From Microvirga mediterraneensis (GTDB lineage: Bacteria; Pseudomonadota; Alphaproteobacteria; Rhizobiales; Beijerinckiaceae): 64,000 bases of DNA. A program made the position numbers and the translations under genes. Below, one piece after another: positions 1 through 8,554 of the stretch. Below the pieces are notes generated by a model, which made no database searches, was not told the DNA's origin, and saw only the letters and a list, made by a program, of their open reading frames with translations. The stretch is taken from positions 3,581,501 through 3,645,500 of the forward strand of contig NZ_JACDXJ010000001.1 of the NCBI RefSeq assembly GCF_013520865.1, written 5' to 3'. Positions within the stretch are counted from its first letter, which is position 1. Each line of letters opens with the position of its first letter.

Positions 1-2
1 AG

Positions 3-580
<578 letters not shown>

Positions 581-584
<4 letters not shown>

Positions 585-1036
585 ATATCGGACAGGCAGC
601 CGCGGCATCGGGCGTATCGGCCAAGATGATTCGCTATTACGAATCCATCGGACTGATCCCCAAGACCGTGCGGACGGAATCCGGATACCGGGTCTATTCG
701 GATCACGACGTGCACACCCTGCGCTTCATCCGTCGCTCGCGCGATCTCGGCTTCTCCGTGGAGCAGATCACGGATCTCGTGTCGCTCTGGCAGGATCGCG
801 AGCGCGCGAGCAAGGACGTGAAGGCCATTGCGCTCCAACATGTGGGCGTGCTCGAGCGCAAGATCCAGGAGCTGCAGGAGATGGCATCGACCCTGAAGCA
901 TCTCGCCAGGAACTGTCACGGCGATGCGCGTCCCCATTGCCCGATCATCGAGGAACTGGCGAGCGACCACGTGGAGCCTGTTCCCGCGAAGGCGGATGCG
1001 AAGTTCGGCGCGTTGGGGAAAGTGGCGGCGCGATGA
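581..1036 (+). CDS. cueR: MerR-family Cu(I)-responsive regulator CueR
   Basis: This 151-residue protein has an N-terminal MerR helix-turn-helix (starting [21 protein letters not shown]), a dimerisation coiled coil around residues 75-110, and a metal loop with C112 and C120 (CHGDARPHC). This is the C-x7-C spacing and numbering of E. coli CueR, so copper, silver or gold sensing is expected. It would activate the promoter of the preceding copA gene, to which it is translationally coupled by an ATGA overlap. Confidence 0.93.
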
Positions 1037-1094
1037 GGGCTGCTGAGCACGAGTGCGTCAAGCCTCATTCAAGAGGCGGAGCGGGTTCTAGCGT

Positions 1095-1190
1095 CTTATC
1101 ATCACCGGCCTTGTGCCGGTGATCCCGATGATATGATGCGCAGCGCCTCACTGGATCGGGATGGCCGGCACAAGGCCGGCCATGACGTGG
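1095..1190. repeat. Two-hairpin dispersed palindromic element, copy 1
   Basis: The left hairpin has arms ATCACCGGC and GCCGGTGAT at 1101-1123 with loop CTTGT. The right hairpin has arms ATGGCCGGC and GCCGGCCAT at 1161-1183 with loop ACAAG. The two halves are inverted relative to each other (flanks CCCGAT and ATCGGG). It lies between convergent cueR and the phosphatase gene. Related copies are at 3205-3302 and 29478-29567, and a single-arm version at 49178-49209. The layout resembles REP/BIME elements; this is an inference from structure only. Confidence 0.8.
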
Positions 1191-1233
1191 AGGACGGCAT
1201 TCACAGCAGGAGCATCAACGGATGGTTGCTCTA

Positions 1234-1812
1234 TTATGCTGCCATCTCGACCTCGCGGCCGCGCCCGAGATCGTGCATCACCTGCACATAGTTCGGCATG
1301 CGGCGGATCTGCCGGCCGTAATGGCGGCGCAGTGCGTCGGTGAGCCGTCCATGACGCGACAGGAGGTCGTCCGCGAAATCGACCATGAGGGAATTCGGCC
1401 AGGCCTGGGGCCGGATCTCCGCCAGCCGCTCGAACAGCCTGTCCTCGCTCTCATCCGGATTGGCCTGAGCCATGAGCGTCAACATCGCGGCGGTCGAACG
1501 CGAGATGCCCATATGGCAATGGACGAGCAGATGCCCCTCGACGCGCCCGCCTTCCTCCTCCGCCACGTCGTCTCCGAAGCGGAGAATGGCTTCCACGTCC
1601 TGCGGCGTGGGTAGGATCATGCCCGGGATCGGGTTGATGATGTCGTGGAAGCGCAAGATCGTCCTGCGATGCCGGTCGTAGGCCTCGAAAGCCTCCGGAT
1701 CGGGGTGGTTGGGATCGAGAATCGAGAGAACATGAGTCACGGACCTGTCGCGCTGGTCCGGCAGTTCGGCGATGCCGCAGATCGTGAGCATCTGTATGGG
1801 TATGCGCTGCAT
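1234..1812 (-). CDS. Tyrosine/dual-specificity phosphatase-family protein
   Basis: A cytoplasmic protein of about 192 residues with the phosphatase signature HCHMGISRS (HC-x5-R), placing the nucleophilic cysteine at residue 99 and the phosphate-binding arginine at 105. It probably hydrolyses phosphotyrosine or another phosphomonoester; the substrate is unknown. The ATG at 1812 was chosen because residues upstream of it look non-coding, but no clear ribosome site separates it from a second ATG at 1791. It is divergent from the L,D-transpeptidase gene, with about 260 bp of shared upstream sequence. Confidence 0.75.
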   Translation of the reverse strand: MQRIPIQMLTICGIAELPDQRDRSVTHVLSILDPNHPDPEAFEAYDRHRRTILRFHDIINPIPGMILPTPQDVEAILRFGDDVAEEEGGRVEGHLLVHCHMGISRSTAAMLTLMAQANPDESEDRLFERLAEIRPQAWPNSLMVDFADDLLSRHGRLTDALRRHYGRQIRRMPNYVQVMHDLGRGREVEMAA

Positions 1813-2069
1813 GAAAACGCTCGCTCGAGGCGTGATTGAGACAGAAAACTTAACGAACCTATCCAAAGCATTAACTCGCCACCAGTCGGTTGGATCGAGA
1901 CGTTCAAAATACTGTGTCTTGCAAACCACACCCAGGCCTTGCCACATTTCCGCCATGCGAGATCCACCTTGTCGTCACCGCCAAGACTATGTCTCTTCAT
2001 GAGTATTGCCGTCGCGCCCGAGCCTCGGCAGATGACACCCAAAAACAGAAACTGCAGGTCACCCTACTG

Positions 2070-2801
2070 ATGTTTGCTGCCCTGGCTTCGCGCCCGTTAC
2101 CGTTGAAAAACGCGCCCCGCTTCCTTGCGGTTCTTCTTCCGATGGCCTTGGCGGCCTGCGTTTCCACGCAAGGTCCCTCGCAGCAAGCCGTCCGCCGCAT
2201 CGACCCCGCCTATGCGGCCATGTACGGACCGCGCCCGGATGAGCCGCATCCGCTGCCCGCCACCGACATTTCCGAAGTCGATCCGCGCTTCCTGCGTCGT
2301 GAGGTCGCCTATTACGGGCGCGAGGAGCCCGGCACCATCGTGGTCGACACGGAGGCCCGCCATCTCTACCTCGTGCGCGAGGGCGGCCGCGCGATCCGCT
2401 ACGGCATCGGCGTCGGCAAGGAAGGCCTCGCCTGGAGCGGCCGTGCCCGGATCGGCCGCAAGGCCATGTGGCCGCGCTGGACTCCCACCGCCGCCATGAT
2501 CCGTCGCGAGCCGGAGCGCAACGCCCGCTGGGCCGGCGGCATGGAAGGCGGTTTGAACAACCCGCTCGGCGCGCGCGCGCTGTATCTCTACAACAACGGC
2601 GTGGACACCATGTACCGTCTGCACGGCACCACGGAGCCCTGGTCCATCGGCCAGTCCGTGTCGAGCGGCTGCATCCGCCTGTTCAATCAGGATATCATCG
2701 ACCTCTACAGCCGCGTGCCCGTCGGCTCGCCGGTGGTCGTGCTGCGCGGCCAGCGCCTGTTCGAGGTCGAGGACGAAACGCGGGTGTCCTCACGGTATTG
2801 A
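2070..2801 (+). CDS. L,D-transpeptidase (YkuD domain) lipoprotein
   Basis: The 243-residue protein starts with a hydrophobic leader ending in LAAC, giving a lipobox cysteine at residue 30, so it is probably a periplasm-facing lipoprotein. The YkuD domain follows, with the catalytic block HGTTEPWSIGQ...SSGCIRL (cysteine about residue 201). The family makes 3-3 peptidoglycan cross-links or attaches proteins to peptidoglycan. ATG 2070 was preferred over in-frame ATGs at 1890 and 1989 because it gives a normal signal sequence. A strong terminator follows at 2821. Confidence 0.88.
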   Translation: MFAALASRPLPLKNAPRFLAVLLPMALAACVSTQGPSQQAVRRIDPAYAAMYGPRPDEPHPLPATDISEVDPRFLRREVAYYGREEPGTIVVDTEARHLYLVREGGRAIRYGIGVGKEGLAWSGRARIGRKAMWPRWTPTAAMIRREPERNARWAGGMEGGLNNPLGARALYLYNNGVDTMYRLHGTTEPWSIGQSVSSGCIRLFNQDIIDLYSRVPVGSPVVVLRGQRLFEVEDETRVSSRY

Positions 2802-2820
2802 GTGACAGGAATAAAGTTCT

Positions 2821-2857
2821 AAAAAGGGTCGGCCGATCGCCGGCCCTTTTTCTTTTG
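2821..2857 (+). terminator. Rho-independent terminator after the L,D-transpeptidase gene
   Basis: A GC-rich stem (AAAGGG-CGGC pairing with GCCGGCCCTTT around loop CGAT) is followed by CTTTTCTTTT-like T-rich sequence. It starts 20 bases after the stop codon at 2801 and is oriented with the gene. Confidence 0.85.
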
Positions 2858-2908
2858 TTCCCGTCAGGCCCGAGGTAGAATCGGCATGTCTCTGCTGGAG
2901 GCATGGTC

Positions 2909-3112
2909 ATGACCGTAGAACGCGCGATCCTTCTGACCGTCGGCGGGCTCATCATCGTTTCTGTGCTGCTCGCCGTTACAGTCAACATCAACTGGCTCTG
3001 GCTCACCGGACTCCTCGGCGCCCATCTGGTGCAGGCATCCTTCACCGGGATGTGCCCGGTCGTGATGATGTTCAAGCGCATGGGTCTTCCCAGCAAACCG
3101 GGATTCACCTGA
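2909..3112 (+). CDS. DUF2892-family small membrane protein
   Basis: A 67-residue protein beginning MTVERAILLTVGG with two hydrophobic segments and the GMCP motif near the second. This resembles the DUF2892 domain, also found at the C-terminus of YgaP-type rhodaneses. The function is unknown. ATG 2909 was chosen over ATG 2903 because it sits eight bases after GGAG (2897-2900), a normal spacing. It lies alone between the transpeptidase terminator and a palindromic repeat. Confidence 0.7.
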   Translation: MTVERAILLTVGGLIIVSVLLAVTVNINWLWLTGLLGAHLVQASFTGMCPVVMMFKRMGLPSKPGFT

Positions 3113-3204
3113 CCGGTACGCAGCCATACCCCGTGAGCCGACCGCTTGATCCCTCATTCGAAGGAGGCGTGTCGCGTCGTCTCGAAGGAACGAGGGCGTC
3201 CACC

Positions 3205-3302
3205 TCCTCGTCATGACCGGCCTTTTGCCGGCCATCTCGCTTCTTTGAAGCGCCGCGCCTCATGGGGTCGTAATCACCGTCACAAGGCCGGTGATGACAA
3301 GG
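3205..3302. repeat. Two-hairpin dispersed palindromic element, copy 2
   Basis: The left hairpin at about 3213-3235 has arms ATGACCGGC / GCCGGCCAT and the right hairpin at 3273-3295 has ATCACCG / CGGTGAT arms. Between them is a GCGCCGCGCCTCA spacer like that of copy 1 (GCGCAGCGCCTCA). It is imperfect relative to the copies at 1095 and 29478. The rest of the 330-bp gap 3113-3444 shows no convincing gene. Confidence 0.7.
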
Positions 3303-3444
3303 CGGGAGCTTCTTGTCTGGCTCTGACGATAAGCCGTGTGCTTGATGCATCCCTACCCACCCCGTTCATTTCCCCGCATGCCGCCGCTGGCAGCTTCGTC
3401 GAGCTGTCCTATGAATCTAAGTCCATGAAGGTGAAGGATCGCTC

Positions 3445-3825
3445 ATGGACGATTGGTTTTTCTCGGCGCTGAAGCTGACGACACGCGCCATCGAGGTCGG
3501 CGGGATCGCCATCATCGTCCTCGGCATCCTCGGATCGAGCATCGCGGCGCTCTGGCAGATCCTGCACGGCCGTCCGGGTGCGGGCGCCTTCACCCTCTAC
3601 CGCTCGAATGTGGGCCGCGCCATTCTGCTCGGCCTCGAGTTCCTCGTCGCTGCCGACATCATCAACACGGTCGCCATCGAGCCGACGTTTCAAGGACTTC
3701 TGATCCTCGGCGGCATCGTGCTCATCCGGACGTTCCTCAGCTTCTCGCTCGAAGTCGAGATCGAGGGACGCTGGCCCTGGGACCGGCATAAGGCCGAAAT
3801 CGAACCTTCACGCCGGCCGGCCTGA
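3445..3825 (+). CDS. DUF1622-family inner-membrane protein
   Basis: A 126-residue protein with hydrophobic segments at roughly residues 15-38, 57-75 and 82-100 and a charged C-terminus. The pattern FxLYRSNVGRAILLGLEFLVAADII is the hallmark of the DUF1622 family of unknown function. The start is supported by AAGGA about eight bases upstream. Its 3' end overlaps the convergent methyltransferase gene by 18 bases. Confidence 0.8.
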   Translation: MDDWFFSALKLTTRAIEVGGIAIIVLGILGSSIAALWQILHGRPGAGAFTLYRSNVGRAILLGLEFLVAADIINTVAIEPTFQGLLILGGIVLIRTFLSFSLEVEIEGRWPWDRHKAEIEPSRRPA

Positions 3826-4767
3826 GGACGGAATGCAAGCCTCGCAGATTGCCGCGATATGACGATGATCGGTGCCGCAACATCCTCCGAGCACGGAAAG
3901 CCGGGGCAGGCGCTGGCGCAGCGCCCGGTAATGCCGCCCGATATCGACCGGATCGCCGGAATCGAGCTCGGTGGATTCATCGAGCTCCGCGTGGCTTTTG
4001 ACCGAGGCATTGGCGCGCAGCCCCCGGACACGCCGGGTCCATTCATCCCTCTCAGACAAGATACCCTCGAAGTGGGTCGGGTGCGCGCAATTGATCATGT
4101 AATAGGCCGGAGCATCCCCCGTCTCCCGATCTGTCCGCTCGATGGCGGATCGGAGCGTCTCGCCTGAAGCGAGCCTGCCGTCGGTTTCGACCGTGAACGA
4201 TATCACCACCGGCATGCCGAGCGCCTCTGCGGCACGGGCAATTCCAATGGCTTCTTCCGCATAGTTCATGGTGATGGCGCTCACCAGGTCCGCCCCGGCC
4301 TCGCGGAAGGCCTCCAGCTGCGGCGCATGATAGGCCTGAGCCGCCTCCGCCGTCATCCGCGCATCGGCCCTGTAACCGTCCCCGCGCGGGCCGACGACAC
4401 CGTTGATCAGGATCCGATCCGGCTCATCGGAAAGCCGTTCGCGAAGAGAGGCGGCCCAGCGGACGGCCTCCCGGTTCACCTCCGCCACTTCGTCAGGCAG
4501 GACATTCAGCTTCGCGCCCCAGTCCGCATTGGCCCGCCATGTGGGCGTATCCAGAATGAACCCGACATCCCGATCCATGGCAGTGCGGATGTATGGCTCG
4601 AAATACCGTTCGAGCCGGTCCCGTCCCTCCTCGCTGCCCAGAAGGGGAAAGGCCGCGAAGCAGGGAAGATCGAGGCCTTCGGCGAAGACGAGCGTGGTCT
4701 CGAGACCGCCGTCGGTCAGGAAGATCGCATCGTCGGAGGGTGGAAAAGCAAATCGGCGACCGCGCAT
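3808..4767 (-). CDS. Homocysteine S-methyltransferase-family protein
   Basis: A 319-residue protein beginning with the barrel signature LTDGGLETTL. It contains the zinc-ligand cysteines NCAHP in the middle and GGCCGTD near the C-terminus, so the catalytic site looks intact. Members transfer a methyl group (for example from S-methylmethionine) to homocysteine, making methionine. A GGGAGG ribosome site is six bases before the ATG. It is divergent from the EAL gene. The methyl donor cannot be told from sequence alone. Confidence 0.85.
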   Translation of the reverse strand: MRGRRFAFPPSDDAIFLTDGGLETTLVFAEGLDLPCFAAFPLLGSEEGRDRLERYFEPYIRTAMDRDVGFILDTPTWRANADWGAKLNVLPDEVAEVNREAVRWAASLRERLSDEPDRILINGVVGPRGDGYRADARMTAEAAQAYHAPQLEAFREAGADLVSAITMNYAEEAIGIARAAEALGMPVVISFTVETDGRLASGETLRSAIERTDRETGDAPAYYMINCAHPTHFEGILSERDEWTRRVRGLRANASVKSHAELDESTELDSGDPVDIGRHYRALRQRLPRLSVLGGCCGTDHRHIAAICEACIPSSGRPA

Positions 4768-4973
4768 GGCAACGCCTCCCGCATTCCTTGCGAAACACCG
4801 CGCCGTCAGCCCGCCTCACGGCGATGACCGGCATTGCTCCACCGTCGTTCGACCTCAAAATGGCGGGCCCGGCGATCCGCAAGCTTGCCCCAGCGCCCGT
4901 CCGCTGGATGTGCCATTCCTCACGTTAGGGCAATCGCAAGATCTTTCCCCGTATTACTCTGTGAAATTCTCCA

Positions 4974-5750
4974 ATGATCAGATCGGAAACGCCCGTGGAC
5001 ACGAGATCGGGATGCCAGGGATGCCGGACCAGTGACCGGCTTCCCTTCGAGTTCACCATGGCGTTCCACCCGATCGTGGATATCGACCGGGAAATTGTCT
5101 GGGGCTACGAAGCGCTGGTCAGGGGGACGGAGGGGCAATCGGCATGGCAGATCCTGAGTCAGGTCGATGAGGACAGTCAGTACAAGTTCGACCAAGCCTG
5201 CCGGGTGAAGGCCATCGAACTGGCCGGCCGCCTCTTCCCGAAAACCGAGGAGACGCGGCTTTCCATCAACTTCATGCCGAATGCGGTCTACGAGCCCTCG
5301 GCCTGCATCAGGACATCCCTCGAAACCGCTCGCCGCGTGGGATTCGACACGCGGCGCATCATGTTCGAGTTCACGGAAAACGAGCGGATGTCGGACACGA
5401 AGCACGTCGCCCGGATCATCGCGGAGTACAAGCGCCTCGGGTTCATCACGGCCATCGACGATTTCGGCGCGGGCCACGCGGGCTTGAACCTCCTCGCCAA
5501 TTTCCAGACCGATCTCATCAAGATCGACATGGAAATCGTCCGCGGCATCACGGATTCGTCCGCGCGCCAGGCCATCATCGCCGGCATCCTGGTGATGGCG
5601 CGCGCGCTCGGCATCACGATCATCGCCGAGGGCATCGAGACGGAAGCCGAACTCTCCACCCTGCGGGCCGCGGGCATCAGCCTGTTCCAGGGCTTCCTCT
5701 TCGCCCGGCCCGCTCTCGAAGACCTTCCGGCGGTTGCGCTCAGCTCCTGA
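4974..5750 (+). CDS. EAL-domain protein (putative c-di-GMP phosphodiesterase)
   Basis: A 258-residue stand-alone EAL domain. The signature is YEALVRG (E46), followed by INFMPNA, FEFTENE, DDFGAG, KIDMEIVRG and IAEGIET, so the metal- and substrate-binding residues appear present and hydrolysis of cyclic di-GMP is plausible. The N-terminal CQGCR pair could be a metal or redox site but is unproven. There is no GGDEF domain, sensor domain or membrane segment. It is divergent from the homocysteine methyltransferase gene. Confidence 0.85.
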   Translation: MIRSETPVDTRSGCQGCRTSDRLPFEFTMAFHPIVDIDREIVWGYEALVRGTEGQSAWQILSQVDEDSQYKFDQACRVKAIELAGRLFPKTEETRLSINFMPNAVYEPSACIRTSLETARRVGFDTRRIMFEFTENERMSDTKHVARIIAEYKRLGFITAIDDFGAGHAGLNLLANFQTDLIKIDMEIVRGITDSSARQAIIAGILVMARALGITIIAEGIETEAELSTLRAAGISLFQGFLFARPALEDLPAVALSS

Positions 5751-5981
5751 TACGACGGGGTTCGCCCGGACATGCGCCATGAGCGCGACCGGGATGCGCC
5801 GAACCTCCGGAACATCCCGTCGACGGTAGCCCTGACGAGGATGGGCAACGCCTCTTCATCTCCCTGAGCCCGACGGGAGCCGCGATGGCCATGAATGACC
5901 CCGCTGCGGTATTATCATCGGCGGCATGGTCTTCGTCCTGGCCGGTGTCAGGACGGAGCGCTCCACACAGGGAGGTTAGCC

Positions 5982-6281
5982 ATGGATCGCATGAAACTCG
6001 CATGTGCCGCCATCGCGCTGATCGGTATCCGCTCCGACGCCGTCGCGCAAAGCCACCCGCCGACCACCGGAATGACCTGCGCCGAAGCACGAAGTCTCGT
6101 TGTGGCGCACGGCGCCGTCGTCCTCAGCACCGGCCCGACGACCTATGAACGCTACGTGTCGTATAGCGGGTATTGCGGGCTGGGCGAACTCGCGGGACCG
6201 GTGTGGGTTCCGACCCAGGATACTCGCCAATGCCCCATCGGCGGGCGCTGCGTGCCCGTCGGTCGCGGCGACCGGTCTTGA
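5982..6281 (+). CDS. Small secreted four-cysteine protein, copy A
   Basis: A 99-residue protein with a signal peptide (MDRMKLACAAIALIG...AVAQ) and a mature domain starting near MTCAEARSLV. A GGAGG site at 5971 fixes the ATG at 5982. The mature part shares the pattern MTCA-x-AR-x-LV, GAVVL-x-TG, TY-x-RYV, C, VPT-x-DT-x-QC, G-x-x-C with the protein at 13332-13622, including four cysteines at matching places. The function is unknown; a disulfide-stabilised periplasmic protein is inferred. Confidence 0.72.
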   Translation: MDRMKLACAAIALIGIRSDAVAQSHPPTTGMTCAEARSLVVAHGAVVLSTGPTTYERYVSYSGYCGLGELAGPVWVPTQDTRQCPIGGRCVPVGRGDRS

Positions 6282-6370
6282 TCGAGCGCATGACGTGAAA
6301 CGCTTCACAGCGGCCTCGGCCGAACTGCGTCATCCTTCGGGCTATCGAGAAAAGCCGAAAGGAAGACGTC

Positions 6371-6508
6371 ATGAAGGCGACGGATCATCACTGCAAGGAA
6401 CTGGAGCCGGCCTTGCGGCCCTTCCCCGTATCGGTCGCACTGCTGCTCGTGGTCATGGGCATCAACGTCGCGGCAACCATCCTGTCCCTGCTCGCGACGC
6501 TGGCATGA
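6371..6508 (+). CDS. Small single-pass membrane protein (45 residues)
   Basis: A short reading frame with a good ribosome site (AAGGAAG, ending six bases before ATG). The product starts MKATDHHCKELEPALRPFPV and continues into one hydrophobic helix of about 25 residues with an N in the middle (MGINVAATIL), ending almost at the membrane. No family is recognised. It resembles the 50-residue frame at 10856 in size and layout (soluble head, one C-terminal helix with LNV/INV). Confidence 0.55.
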   Translation: MKATDHHCKELEPALRPFPVSVALLLVVMGINVAATILSLLATLA

Positions 6509-6520
6509 CGCTTCCCTTGC

Positions 6521-7261
6521 TCAGCTCAAGCGCCGCACTTCGCGAACCGCGCCGGTCGTCGAACCGGCATCGCGGAGATTCCCTGTCGCCCACATGGCGG
6601 CCTGAGTGCGGTTGGCAACGCCGATCTTGCGCAGGATCGCCTTGACGTGAACCTTGATCGTCGCCTCGGTGATATCGAGCTTGCGCGCAATGACCTTGTT
6701 CGGGTCGCCGCCCATCAGGGACTGGAGGATCACGGTCTCGCGCGGCGACAGCTTCGAAACCTTCGCATCCGGCAGCCGGTGCTCGACCACGGGGGCGACC
6801 TGGGCCGCGCCGGCGGATACGTACTCCCGGGCGAGGAGCTGGCGCACGACCGAACCAGGCAGGATCCTCTCGCCCAGCATGGTGAGTTCGAGCGTCCTGA
6901 TCAGAACCTCACGGGCACTTGTGGCAAGGCAAAAACTATCCACCCCGGCTTCGACGGCGGATTGCACGGCCTGAATATCGAACTGCTGCGAGATCGCCAC
7001 GACCCGCGTGGCGGGATGCTGAGCCTTGGTCTCCCGGATGAGAGCGAGCGTTTGCTGGAAATCTCCAGTGGCGTCGACGATGCAGAGATCGGGTCCGCTC
7101 GATGCCGTTCCGGGCACATCGAAGCAGGTGCCCGACAGAAGCTGTGAAAGGCCAGCCTGCAGCAGAACGTTCCCGCAGAGCAACTTTGTTGCCACGCGCT
7201 GCATGGAATCGCTTGCCGGCGCAGCAGGCGCTGCGGCATGTTCGGAATGATCCTTGATCAT
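6521..7261 (-). CDS. LuxR-family transcriptional regulator with degenerate receiver-like N-terminus
   Basis: A 246-residue protein. The C-terminal 65 residues form a typical LuxR/FixJ helix-turn-helix (LSPRETVILQSLMGG...ITEATIKVHVKAILRKIG). The N-terminal 150 residues have receiver-like spacing (GPDLCIVDATGDF, RVVAISQQF) but lack the usual acidic pair, so phosphorylation is doubtful. The long upstream region carries repeated AGGAC/GTCCT blocks, suggesting autoregulation. No sensor kinase is adjacent. Targets are unknown. Confidence 0.82.
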   Translation of the reverse strand: MIKDHSEHAAAPAAPASDSMQRVATKLLCGNVLLQAGLSQLLSGTCFDVPGTASSGPDLCIVDATGDFQQTLALIRETKAQHPATRVVAISQQFDIQAVQSAVEAGVDSFCLATSAREVLIRTLELTMLGERILPGSVVRQLLAREYVSAGAAQVAPVVEHRLPDAKVSKLSPRETVILQSLMGGDPNKVIARKLDITEATIKVHVKAILRKIGVANRTQAAMWATGNLRDAGSTTGAVREVRRLS

Positions 7262-7273
7262 CGGTTGCCCCCC

Positions 7274-7328
7274 TTAGGACAAAATGGTGCGAGTTAGTCC
7301 TCCTGGGCGTATCAGGACTCAAAGTCCT
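7274..7328. promoter_or_regulatory. AGGAC/GTCCT repeats upstream of the LuxR-type gene (putative operator)
   Basis: A perfect palindrome AGGACT-CAA-AGTCCT lies at 7314-7328, and further AGGAC and AGTCCT half-sites lie at 7276-7280 and 7296-7301. All are 15-67 bases upstream of the regulator's start. Dyad symmetry of this size fits a LuxR-type dimer site; the assignment is an inference. Confidence 0.45.
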
Positions 7329-7365
7329 AACTTGATCAAGGGATGAAAGCCCTCCTCTACTCACT

Positions 7366-7387
7366 AAGGAGTACTACGTACCTCCTA
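7366..7387. promoter_or_regulatory. Near-palindrome AGGAGTAC / GTACCTCCT
   Basis: The arms AGGAGTAC and GTACCTCCT surround TAC with a one-base indel. It is about 110 bases upstream of the LuxR-type gene, in the 418-bp stretch 7262-7679 that otherwise holds no convincing gene. It could be a second operator. No ligand or binding protein can be named. Confidence 0.3.
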
Positions 7388-7679
7388 ATGGCTCCGTTAC
7401 GGAAAGCTCCTGTTAATATCTTCCAAGAACACGCCCGAAGCTCAGGCTCGGCAACCAACCAGCCAAGTCAGAATCGACAGGGATGTCCCGCCTTTCATCC
7501 TCCGGATTACCGACTTGGAGCCGGGCCTTTAATCCGCAAGCTTAGATTGCATGCGTTGCCGCCTCACCGTCCAGGACGATATTATTCCTGACGGCTTGGG
7601 AAGGCTGGAGGGGCACATGCAGGTCGGCAAGGCGAGTAGGTCGGATGAACATCCCGGGAGGAACCCGCTCAAAGGCTGC

Positions 7680-7880
7680 ATGACCGACAATGACTTGAAA
7701 ATTCTCTGGGTGGCGCGGACGCTCACCAATATCGACTTCCAGTACGGCGAGGACATCCTGAACCTCGACCACAGCGCCATCGATGCCGAGCAGAAGCGAT
7801 ATATCGCGACGCAGCTGCTCCTGAAGTATCGCGAGAGGCGGGCCCCCTATCAGCAGCTCCTCGATAGCCTCCGGTCCTGA
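7680..7880 (+). CDS. Hypothetical small protein (66 residues)
   Basis: Starts MTDNDLKILWVARTLTNIDF and is mostly charged and amphipathic, with a C-terminal helix (IATQLLLKYRERRAPYQQLL). The frame extends upstream to 7551, but that part looks non-coding, so ATG 7680 (AAAGG four bases upstream) was chosen. No family is recognised. A strong hairpin follows 26 bases after the stop. Confidence 0.5.
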   Translation: MTDNDLKILWVARTLTNIDFQYGEDILNLDHSAIDAEQKRYIATQLLLKYRERRAPYQQLLDSLRS

Positions 7881-7898
7881 GAGCCGCCGAAGAATAGT

Positions 7899-7930
7899 CA
7901 ATAAAAGAGGCCCCGAGAGGGGCCTCAGTT
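7899..7930. terminator. Bidirectional terminator hairpin
   Basis: A perfect stem GAGGCCCC / GGGGCCTC (7907-7914, 7919-7926) has loop GAGA. Read on the minus strand it is followed by TTTTATT, so it best terminates leftward transcription from the gene at 8063-8458. On the plus strand a weaker AGTTCTTC follows for the small gene ending at 7880. Confidence 0.7.
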
Positions 7931-8062
7931 CTTCGGAGGGAGCAACCAATGCTGTCGGCCACGCATCAGTGTCACTCCGTCCGAGGCAAGGGTCAATTCA
8001 CGTATCCTTACGAATCATGACGTTTGCGAGCGCCGCGCCCCTCCCCCAAAGCCAGCTGTCCT

Positions 8063-8458
8063 TCAACGCGCGCCCGACGAAGGCTCCTCCTTCGTCCCGG
8101 GCCGCTGGATCTTGCTCTCGTGGAAGCGACGGACATTCTCGGTGCCGATATTCGTTCTCGAGACGCTCGCAGCCTGCTCGCGGTTGGCCGCGTAGCAATC
8201 CTGCATGGCGAATTTCTCGTTGGCCCGAGGATGATAGAAGGTCTTTTCCGTGCGGTTATACGTCCACGGCTCGTCGCTGCAATTGCGCCCGAAAGCCCCG
8301 ATCGTATTCTCGACGGCCATCCATTTCAGAGCAGAGCCGGGGCATTGTCCCTCATACTGCCCGCTATAGGGGCCGATGCGGGGATAGCAGGTCGTCTGGG
8401 CCTGAACTGCGCCGAGGGATGACAACAGGATCGCGGTGGACAGGATCGCTCTGGACAT
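8063..8458 (-). CDS. Secreted protein of unknown function
   Basis: A 131-residue protein with a clear signal peptide (MSRAILSTAILLSSLGAVQAQ). The mature part has four cysteines (TTCYPRIG, GQCPGSALKW, RNCSDEPW, QDCYAANREQ) and a hydrophilic C-terminal tail. It is probably a disulfide-bonded periplasmic protein. No family is recognised, and it does not share the MTCA pattern of the two other small secreted proteins here. No strong ribosome site is visible before the ATG. Confidence 0.65.
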   Translation of the reverse strand: MSRAILSTAILLSSLGAVQAQTTCYPRIGPYSGQYEGQCPGSALKWMAVENTIGAFGRNCSDEPWTYNRTEKTFYHPRANEKFAMQDCYAANREQAASVSRTNIGTENVRRFHESKIQRPGTKEEPSSGAR

Positions 8459-8554
8459 GGGTTCATTCGAGAAGTGGTTGCGGCTCAGCTTAGCAACAAC
8501 AATTCCGCAAGGGAATGCACCTGCGCGTCAGAATGGACCCGAGAGCCCGCGCCG

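Noticed and set aside
3188..3213. GGAAC-N17-CGTC, resembling an EcfG promoter
   Set aside because: The nearest downstream gene starts about 230 bases away, and the site lies at the edge of a palindromic repeat.
5885..6148. 87-codon frame overlapping the first secreted cysteine protein
   Set aside because: It lacks pattern, and the other frame has a ribosome site, signal peptide and a paralogue in the window.
7343..7591. 82-codon frame upstream of the small gene at 7680
   Set aside because: No ribosome site, proline/histidine-rich without pattern, and it runs through the region of dyads before the LuxR-type gene.
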